From NCBI GenBank assembly GCA_021812825.1, contig JAKAMO010000152.1, positions 1 through 5,489 of the forward strand: DNA of 5,489 bases. The letters run 5' to 3'. This DNA is from a bacterium (lineage in GTDB: Bacteria; Elusimicrobiota; Elusimicrobia; Elusimicrobiales; UBA9959). A model generated the notes under the pieces. The model saw only the letters and a list, made by a program, of their open reading frames with translations, did no database searches and had not been told where the DNA came from. Position 1 is the first letter of the stretch, and the number at the start of each line of letters is the position of its first letter. Both the position numbers and the translations under genes were made by a program. This document shows, in pieces, positions 1-5,489 of this stretch.

Positions 1-344
1 AGGCGCTCCGCCAGCCCGCCGGCCAGGCCGGCGTCGAAAGCCAGGCCGTAACCGCGGTTGAGGGAAAGGCAGAGCGAGGAGAAGGTCTCCAGACGCCGCT
101 TCACCCGCCCGAGCGCCGCGGAAGGGCGCAGCAGGCCCAGCCGGCAGTCCAGCCCGTAGAAGAAGCGCAGGGCGCCCGAGTCGCCGGCCAGCGACATGAC
201 GTAGCCGTCGTCCACGAACTCCGGGCCTTTCCCGGCCGGGCGGCGCGAATAGACGGCCAGGACGGCCTCCAGGACCTTGCCGGGCTTCTTTTTCCAGCCG
301 GCGCAGAGGACGGCCGAGAGGCTCCTGAGCTTGGCTTCGTTCAT
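1..344 (-). CDS. Unrecognised protein, N-terminal 114 residues (C-terminus outside window)
   Basis: An open frame runs without a stop from an ATG at 344 to the left edge, giving 114 codons. I do not recognise the family. The N-terminus (starting MNEAKLRSLSAVLCAGW) is followed by a basic KKKPGK patch at about residues 18-23 and a GYVMSLAGDSGALRFFYGLD stretch near residues 47-66. The visible part has Cys residues at 14, 67 and 91. There is no signal peptide and no clear membrane segment, so it is probably cytoplasmic. The start lies 13 bases after the mogA stop on the same strand, so it is very likely the third gene of the MOSC-mogA operon. No strong Shine-Dalgarno is visible before this ATG; the next in-frame ATG is about 50 codons in, so the start is only moderately secure. 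A role in molybdenum-cofactor or molybdoenzyme biology would be inference from position alone. Confidence 0.7.
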   Translation of the reverse strand, partial: MNEAKLRSLSAVLCAGWKKKPGKVLEAVLAVYSRRPAGKGPEFVDDGYVMSLAGDSGALRFFYGLDCRLGLLRPSAALGRVKRRLETFSSLCLSLNRGYGLAFDAGLAGGLAER

Positions 345-357
345 GGGATATCCGCGG

Positions 358-840
358 CTAATGCCCGCCGCCGCGCAGCATCTCCAGCGCGTGCGGGATC
401 AGGTCCAGCACGGCCTCCAGGGATTCCTTCACCGCCTTTGGGCTGCCCGGCAGGTTTATGATGATGGTATCGCCCCGTATCCCGGCTATGCCACGGGAGA
501 GGGCGGCCTTCCTCGTCTTCTTCAGGCCCTCGGCGCGCATCAGTTCCGGCAGGCCCGGTATGGCTCGCTCTATCACCTGCGCGGTGGCCTCGGGGGTGAC
601 GTCGCGCCGGCCGAACCCCGTGCCGCCGGTCGTAATGACCACGTCCGCCTTCAGCTCGTCGCAGTAGGACAGGAGACGGGCTTTGATGGCCTCCGGCTCG
701 TCCGGCACCACGTCGCCGGCCACGATAACGGCGCCGACGGTCCGCAGCAGCCCGGCGGCCAGTTTCCCGCTCTCGTCCGCGGCCTCGCCGCGAGAGCACC
801 TGTCGCTCGAGGTGAGCACCGCCGCCTTAAAGCTTTTCAA
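358..840 (-). CDS. mogA: Molybdenum cofactor biosynthesis protein, MogA/MoaB family
   Basis: This is a complete 160-residue protein of the MogA/MoaB family, which adenylylates molybdopterin before molybdenum insertion during molybdenum-cofactor synthesis in the cytoplasm. The family signature TTGGTGFGRRDVTPEA sits at residues 70-85, preceded by a hydrophobic strand (ADVVI). The second conserved block NLPGSPKAVKE is at 129-139, followed by the usual PHALEML helix near the C-terminus. Asp47 (in VPDEP) and Asp80 (in RRDVTPE) look equivalent to the two acidic residues reported as essential in E. coli MogA; that match is from memory. The length is close to MoaB or a short MogA. The start is a TTG at 838-840, inside the last codons of the MOSC gene, so the two reading frames overlap by 14 bases. 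A G-rich GGGGGA lies about seven bases upstream. The TTG start plus overlap suggests translational coupling to the MOSC gene. MogA versus MoaB naming is not resolved by sequence alone. Confidence 0.93.
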   Translation of the reverse strand: MKSFKAAVLTSSDRCSRGEAADESGKLAAGLLRTVGAVIVAGDVVPDEPEAIKARLLSYCDELKADVVITTGGTGFGRRDVTPEATAQVIERAIPGLPELMRAEGLKKTRKAALSRGIAGIRGDTIIINLPGSPKAVKESLEAVLDLIPHALEMLRGGGH

Positions 841-1276
841 TCCCGTCCCCCACGGTTATCTCGCCGCCTTCCAGCACCTCGGCGAAGACGCCTTTCCTGG
901 GCATTATGCAGTCGCCGACCTCGCGGTAGATGGCGCAGCGGTCATGGCATTCCTTGCCTATCTTGGATATCCCGAGCACCGCGGTCCGCCCCGCCTTCAG
1001 CCTGTCTCCTATCTTCAGCTCCGAAAGCGCGAGGCCCTCGGTGGTTATGTTCTCGGCGTAGATCCCGGGGCGGATCTCCACGGAGGCGCCCTTGGCCCTG
1101 GCGTCTGCCATCTGTCCGCGCACGCTCTCCATGTCCAGCAGGCTCACCTGGCGGACGTCCGTGCCGGCGTGCGCGTCCCCCTCGAGGCCGAGCCCCCTCA
1201 GCAGCACGGCCCGGCCGCGCCGCTCCTTCGGCACGCCCTTGGCGGAGCTTATATTGATGGAGAAGATCCTGCCCAT
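827..1276 (-). CDS. MOSC-domain protein (stand-alone, 149 aa)
   Basis: This is a complete 149-residue protein consisting essentially of one MOSC domain, the beta-barrel found at the C-terminus of molybdenum-cofactor sulfurases and in stand-alone proteins. Family hallmarks are GLGLEGDAHAG at residues 28-38, RQVSLL at 42-47, the RPGIYAENITTEGL block at 69-82, and the Cys-containing segment GKECHDRCAIYREVGDCIMP at 107-126. The last holds Cys110, Cys114 and Cys123; the first is the likely conserved sulfur-carrying Cys. MOSC proteins are thought to carry or transfer sulfur to metal cofactors; the exact substrate here is unknown. It is the first gene of a minus-strand operon and overlaps mogA, a pairing that fits a molybdenum-cofactor role. 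The ATG at 1276 is the only plausible start because the next Met is residue 49. No Shine-Dalgarno precedes it; a TACAAT hexamer ends seven bases upstream, suggesting a leaderless or very short-leader mRNA. Confidence 0.9.
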   Translation of the reverse strand: MGRIFSINISSAKGVPKERRGRAVLLRGLGLEGDAHAGTDVRQVSLLDMESVRGQMADARAKGASVEIRPGIYAENITTEGLALSELKIGDRLKAGRTAVLGISKIGKECHDRCAIYREVGDCIMPRKGVFAEVLEGGEITVGDGIEKL

Positions 1277-1283
1277 ACCCGAT

Positions 1284-1289
1284 ATTGTA
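1284..1289 (-). promoter_or_regulatory. Probable -10 element for the MOSC-mogA operon
   Basis: Read on the minus strand, the hexamer is TACAAT, one mismatch from TATAAT, in a short AT-rich island of an otherwise GC-rich region. It ends seven bases before the MOSC ATG, which would put the transcription start at or next to the start codon. I see no TTGACA-like -35 at 16-19 bases upstream, where the sequence is CG-rich. The position is typical of leaderless genes. This is inference from sequence only. Confidence 0.4.
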
Positions 1290-1302
1290 TTAAACCTGCG
1301 GC

Positions 1303-1333
1303 TTGGCCCGCGCGCGCTTGTTTTATCTATAAT
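1303..1333 (+). promoter_or_regulatory. Probable promoter for the small membrane protein gene
   Basis: A perfect TATAAT lies at 1328-1333. A TTGGCC (4 of 6 matches to TTGACA) lies at 1303-1308, with a long 19-base spacer. The expected transcription start is near 1340, which gives a leader of about 11 bases before the ATG at 1351. The spacer holds an alternating CG tract (1309-1316), and GCTTG occurs twice (1301-1305 and 1316-1320); I cannot say whether either matters. This promoter is back to back with the MOSC promoter in a 74-base region. Confidence 0.5.
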
Positions 1334-1350
1334 GGGTGGCGGGACATTAT

Positions 1351-1647
1351 ATGGGTTTCGACGAAGACGGCAATTACCGGATATCCGCGGAGCGCGACGA
1401 GGAGAAGTCCTCGCGGCCGGCCCCGGAAGGTAAAACTTCCGAAGCGGAAAACCGGCCCGGCGGCCTGCGGGGCAGGCTGCCCGGCCTCTGGTCCCCGCCG
1501 GTGAGGATACTGCTGGCCATCCTCGTCGCCCTGATACTGGCCGTCTATTCTATCGCCGTAGCGCCCGGGCTCATCCGCGACGGGAAGGGCGAGATGCCTC
1601 CGGCCTACGGGCGCCTTATCAGGGCCCTGCAGTTCATCCTGCCCTGA
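1351..1647 (+). CDS. Small single-pass membrane protein of unknown function (98 aa)
   Basis: This is the only plus-strand gene. It encodes 98 residues with no family I recognise. Residues 1-40 are hydrophilic and charged (acidic early, for example ERDEEKSS), likely disordered. A Pro/Arg-rich hinge is followed by one strongly hydrophobic segment at about 52-72 (VRILLAILVALILAVYSIAV). A short tail ends in GRLIRALQFILP, which could be amphipathic and membrane-associated. Arginines before the helix favour a cytoplasmic N-terminus, but positive charges also follow it, so topology is uncertain. I chose the ATG at 1351. An in-frame GTG at 1336 would add five residues but lies only two bases past the TATAAT and would probably precede the transcript start. 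GGCGGGA upstream may act as a weak ribosome site. The gene has its own promoter and ends nine bases from the convergent korB stop. A clean promoter and a well-formed helix support a real gene; the function is unknown. Confidence 0.68.
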   Translation: MGFDEDGNYRISAERDEEKSSRPAPEGKTSEAENRPGGLRGRLPGLWSPPVRILLAILVALILAVYSIAVAPGLIRDGKGEMPPAYGRLIRALQFILP

Positions 1648-1656
1648 ACGCCCTTC

Positions 1657-2514
1657 TCACCTGAACTTATCGAGCAGCGGCCGCACCCTCTCCGGGGTGT
1701 ACGCCGGCGTGCGCTCCGCTATCGGGCCCGCCTTGAGCGCCGGGAAGACTTCGGAGAACACGGGGGCGGCGGTCCTGTACAGCACGCCGGTGGGTATACC
1801 ATCCGCCGCGCCGGCTGCCAGCCTGAGGGCCGCCTGCAGGTCGGACGGGTCGTGCTCGGGGCCTATGGGTTTCACGCGGCTCTTGAACCAGCCGAAGGTA
1901 TTTATCCTGTTGAAGCTGACGCAGGGGAACATGATGTCCACCAGCGCGAAACCGCGGTGCTCTATGGCCTTGGCCATCAGGCCGGCCAGTTCCGCCTTCT
2001 CCCCGGAGAAGCCCCTGGCCACGAATGTGGCCCCGGAGGCGAGGGCCAGCAGGGCGGGGTTGAGCGGCCTGCCGCCTATCCCGTCCGCGTGGCCGGGCGT
2101 CCTGAACTCCGGCGGCGAGGTGGGGGAGGCCTGCCCTTTCGTGAGGCCGTAGACCATGTTATCCCCTGCGAACACCGCTATGTCCAGGTTGCGGCGCGCC
2201 GCGTGCACGAAGTGGTTGCCGCCCTCGGCGTAGTAGTCGCCGTCCCCGGAGACCGAGATCAGCCGCGGCTTGTGGTTGGCCAGGTTCACGCCGGCCGCCA
2301 GCGGCAGCGAGCGGCCGTGCAGGCCGTTGAAGAGGTTGCATTTCACCGAGAAGCCCAGCTTTGAGGCCTGGCCTATGCCGGTGAGCATGATGAAGTCCCG
2401 CGGCCCCAGCCCGAGCGAGCAGAGCGCGTCCTTGACGCTCTCCAGCACGTCGAAGTTGCCGCAGCCGGGGCACCACTGCGGCGCGTCCAGCGCGTAATCC
2501 TTGGCGCAGGTCAT
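1657..2514 (-). CDS. korB: 2-oxoacid:ferredoxin oxidoreductase, beta subunit (KorB type)
   Basis: This is a complete 285-residue beta subunit, which binds thiamine diphosphate and a [4Fe-4S] cluster and passes electrons from the 2-oxoacid to ferredoxin. The N-terminal WCPGCG motif (14-19) supplies Cys15 and Cys18. The thiamine-diphosphate/Mg motif runs from GDGD (90-93) through EGGNHF to DNMVYGLTKGQ (118-128). HGRSLPLAAGVNLAN (66-80) and PCVSFN (197-202, Cys198) are also typical. In the Sulfolobus enzyme the cluster is held by Cys12, Cys15, Cys46 and Cys197. Here the residue aligning with Cys46 is Gln49 in GIGQASK, and another Cys (59) lies ten residues on. The ATG at 2514 overlaps the korA stop as ATGA and has a strong Shine-Dalgarno; the open frame continues upstream only inside korA. 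Substrate assignment to 2-oxoglutarate rests mostly on the aconitase neighbour; another 2-oxoacid such as pyruvate is possible. Confidence 0.92.
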   Translation of the reverse strand: MTCAKDYALDAPQWCPGCGNFDVLESVKDALCSLGLGPRDFIMLTGIGQASKLGFSVKCNLFNGLHGRSLPLAAGVNLANHKPRLISVSGDGDYYAEGGNHFVHAARRNLDIAVFAGDNMVYGLTKGQASPTSPPEFRTPGHADGIGGRPLNPALLALASGATFVARGFSGEKAELAGLMAKAIEHRGFALVDIMFPCVSFNRINTFGWFKSRVKPIGPEHDPSDLQAALRLAAGAADGIPTGVLYRTAAPVFSEVFPALKAGPIAERTPAYTPERVRPLLDKFR

Positions 2515-4223
2515 GATCCCCTCCCCAGCCCGTCCCGCAGCAGCGCGGCCGCGTCCTCTACGGTAAGGGCCCTGCCGTCGTATTTGGTCAGGCTCGACTC
2601 TATACGCAGGCCGCATTCCATCCTGAGCAGGCGGGCGAGCTGGCCGGTATAGTTCTGCTCCATCGTCACCAGGCGGCCGAAGCCTTCCAGCGCCCCCGCC
2701 ACCTTGGCCGGGTCCAGCGGGTACAGGTAGCGGAACACCGCCACCGAGAAGTCCAGCCCTTCGGCGGCCAGCTGTTCGCGCGCCTCCAGCAGCGGGCCCG
2801 CCGTGGAGCCCCAGGTCAGCACGCAGGTGTCCTTGCCGGGGTTGAGGATCTCCGGGCCGGGGAAGGCGGCCGCCATGCCGGCCAGCTTGCGCATGCGCCT
2901 GGCGTGCTGGCGGACCCGGTTGGCCCTGTCGTCGGTGAGATGGCCGAAACCGTCGTGCTCGTGGCTGTCGCAGCGCACCAGCCATTTCGAGAGGCAGGGG
3001 AAGGCGCGCGGCGGAGCGCCGGAAGGGGTGTCGGCGTAGCGCTCGAGGACCGCGGTGTCCGGCGGCTCGGGAGCCAGCGGGCCGCGGTCTATCTTCACTC
3101 GCGACAGGTCGAACTCCTCCAGCGTGCTCTCCGCGCCCGCCTGGCCGAGGTCGTTCACCAGGAACACCGGCACCTGCCAGGCGTCGGCTATGTTGAAGGC
3201 CTCGGCGGCCAGGTAGAAGCCGTCCTCGTGGAAAGCCGGCGAAATGACGGCTCGCGGGAACTCGCCGTGCGAAAGGTTCACCAACGGCAGCAGGTCCCCC
3301 TGCTCTATGCGGGTGGCCATCCCGATGGCGGGACCGGCGCGCTGGCCGTCGTAGACCACCAGGGGCGTCTCGGTGATGCCCGCCAGCCCCGCGCTCTCGG
3401 CCATCAGGCTGAGACCGGCGCCGGAGGAGCCGCAGGCCGCGCGCGCCCCGGCGTAGGAGGCCCCTATCGCTATATTGACCGCCGCTATCTCGTCCTCGGC
3501 CTGCTCCACCGCTATGCCCAGCCCCGGGCCGGCCTCGGCCAGCGCGGTGAAAATACTGGAGGCCGGCGTTATGGGATAGCCGGAGTACACCCCGACGCCG
3601 GCGGCCATCATGCCGAGCGCTATCGCGTCGTTGCCGGAAACCAGCAGCCGCTTTTCGGAGGGCGCCGGCCCGAAAGGCGGCTTGCGCACGTCGGAAGCCG
3701 CCACGGCGGCCGCGGCGCCGGCGGCCGCTTCCAGGTTGAGGCGCAGCACTTCCGGCTTGAGCCTGCCGCCCAGTATCTCCTTCAACGGCCCGTCGAAGGC
3801 CTCCCGCGGGAAGCCCAGCGCGGAGAACAGCATGGCGGTCAGCTTCACGGCGGTGAACTTCTCGCCGGCCGCGCCCGGGGGGACGGCGCCGGGGGGCAGG
3901 GGCCGCAGGCGCCCGTCCCGGTGGTCCCCCTTGTCCTCTTCCAGGCAGAAGGCCAGCCCGTTCCCGGAGAGGTCCGGCAGCCTCAGCCCTACGCTTTCGG
4001 CGTTGAGGGCCAGCAGGTAGTCCGCCCGCCGCACCGGCGCCGCCAGCGGGCGGCCGGAGAAACGCACGCTCATGAAGTTGTGGCCGCCGCGGACCCGGGA
4101 CTGGTAGTCGTTGTAGATGAAGACGTGATAGCCTAGCCGCAGCAGGCCCTTGCCCAGCATGTCGCCGGCGCTCTTTATACCCTGGCCGGCCGCGCCGGCC
4201 ACTACGATATTTATTGATCCCAT
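2511..4223 (-). CDS. korA: 2-oxoacid:ferredoxin oxidoreductase, fused gamma-alpha subunit (KorA type)
   Basis: This is a complete 570-residue subunit partnering KorB to convert a 2-oxoacid plus CoA to acyl-CoA, CO2 and reduced ferredoxin, or the reverse, in the cytoplasm. It is the fused form. A gamma domain occupies about residues 1-165 (GAAGQGIKSAG at 10-20, SRVRGGHNF at 42-50). An Ala-rich linker (about 164-190) leads to the alpha pyrimidine-binding domain with GYPITPASS (215-223), EQAEDEIAAVNIAIGASYAG (240-259) and GQRAGPAIGMATRIEQGDLL (293-312). The C-terminal region has CDSHEHDGFGHLTDD (418-432) and EQNYTGQLARLLR (522-534). No ferredoxin-type delta domain is present, as expected for two-subunit enzymes. 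The conserved Arg295 is kept, but the usual GGPSTGxPT reads AGPAIGMAT, and the gamma glycine loop has Ala-Ala in place of one Gly. Family members are usually 570-630 residues. The ATG at 4223 is 12 bases after the aconitase stop with only a weak GGCGG upstream. Confidence 0.93.
   Translation of the reverse strand: MGSINIVVAGAAGQGIKSAGDMLGKGLLRLGYHVFIYNDYQSRVRGGHNFMSVRFSGRPLAAPVRRADYLLALNAESVGLRLPDLSGNGLAFCLEEDKGDHRDGRLRPLPPGAVPPGAAGEKFTAVKLTAMLFSALGFPREAFDGPLKEILGGRLKPEVLRLNLEAAAGAAAAVAASDVRKPPFGPAPSEKRLLVSGNDAIALGMMAAGVGVYSGYPITPASSIFTALAEAGPGLGIAVEQAEDEIAAVNIAIGASYAGARAACGSSGAGLSLMAESAGLAGITETPLVVYDGQRAGPAIGMATRIEQGDLLPLVNLSHGEFPRAVISPAFHEDGFYLAAEAFNIADAWQVPVFLVNDLGQAGAESTLEEFDLSRVKIDRGPLAPEPPDTAVLERYADTPSGAPPRAFPCLSKWLVRCDSHEHDGFGHLTDDRANRVRQHARRMRKLAGMAAAFPGPEILNPGKDTCVLTWGSTAGPLLEAREQLAAEGLDFSVAVFRYLYPLDPAKVAGALEGFGRLVTMEQNYTGQLARLLRMECGLRIESSLTKYDGRALTVEDAAALLRDGLGRGS
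2518..2526 (-). promoter_or_regulatory. Strong Shine-Dalgarno deciding the korB start
   Basis: On the minus strand the sequence GGGGAGGGG lies three bases before the korB ATG at 2514, inside the last codons of korA. It contains GGAGG, the full anti-Shine-Dalgarno complement. It picks this ATG over the longer upstream open frame, which is only an off-frame reading of korA. It also shows that this genome uses Shine-Dalgarno initiation for internal operon genes, in contrast to the MOSC gene. Confidence 0.8.
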
Positions 4224-4235
4224 AATAGCGGCCGC

Positions 4236-5489
<1,254 letters not shown>

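Noticed and set aside
1336..1338. An in-frame GTG as the start of the small membrane protein
   Set aside because: It lies two bases after the TATAAT, so it would fall upstream of the expected transcription start. The ATG at 1351 fits better.
277..1504. Long plus-strand open frames opposite mogA and the MOSC gene (277-1257 and 683-1504)
   Set aside because: Low-complexity Arg/Pro/Ala-rich translations lie opposite two clear conserved genes on the minus strand, so they are antisense shadows.
1684..1699. A CACCC/GGGTG hairpin just past the small membrane protein gene as a terminator
   Set aside because: The stem is only five base pairs, no T-run follows, and it lies within the korB coding sequence.
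2515..2985. An N-terminal extension of korB to 2985
   Set aside because: The extension is an off-frame reading of korA, rich in Arg/Gly/Ala. The family homology starts just after the ATG at 2514, which has a strong Shine-Dalgarno.
2904..4136. A 410-codon open frame on the plus strand opposite korA
   Set aside because: It is antisense to a gene with strong family motifs, its translation is Arg/Gly/Gln-rich with no recognisable domain, and long antisense frames are common in GC-rich DNA.
4205..4228. An AT-rich patch around the korA start as an internal promoter
   Set aside because: The TATTAT-like hexamer overlaps the start codon itself and there is no -35, so the 12-base gap is better read as an operon junction.

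Overview
The window is a compact, gene-dense, GC-rich stretch (about two-thirds G+C by eye). Five of the six genes lie on the minus strand. The architecture is bacterial: Shine-Dalgarno-type starts, a TATAAT-type promoter, tight operons and a TTG start. I cannot fix the phylum. An unusual trait is heavy use of the Ile codon ATA in an otherwise G+C-rich codon pattern. An uncultured high-GC anaerobic lineage (for example Elusimicrobiota) is only a guess.

Layout. (1) Positions 1-1276, minus strand, read right to left: a MOSC-domain protein, then a MogA/MoaB-family molybdopterin adenylyltransferase overlapping it by 14 bases, then an unrecognised protein that runs off the left edge. This looks like one molybdenum-cofactor operon. 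(2) Positions 1277-1350: a 74-base divergent promoter region, the only real intergenic space. It has a perfect TATAAT for the rightward gene and a TACAAT seven bases from the MOSC start codon. (3) Positions 1351-1647, plus strand: a 98-residue single-pass membrane protein of unknown function, ending 9 bases from the tail of the next operon. (4) Positions 1657-5489, minus strand, read right to left: aconitase (C-terminal 417 residues, 5' end outside the window), then the fused gamma-alpha subunit and the beta subunit of a 2-oxoacid:ferredoxin oxidoreductase. Spacing is 12 bases, then a 4-base ATGA overlap.

Working together. Aconitase interconverts citrate and isocitrate. The KorAB-type enzyme interconverts 2-oxoglutarate and succinyl-CoA with ferredoxin as electron carrier. 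Their co-transcription suggests a ferredoxin-linked TCA segment, run either oxidatively toward 2-oxoglutarate and succinyl-CoA or in reverse. Direction cannot be read from this window. The molybdenum-cofactor genes form a separate unit with no visible functional link to the TCA genes.

I see no RNA gene, mobile element, CRISPR array or convincing intrinsic terminator, and nothing that amounts to a clearly novel multi-gene system. The points most worth checking are a Gln in place of a predicted iron-sulfur Cys in the beta subunit, the leaderless-type MOSC promoter, and the two unrecognised proteins.
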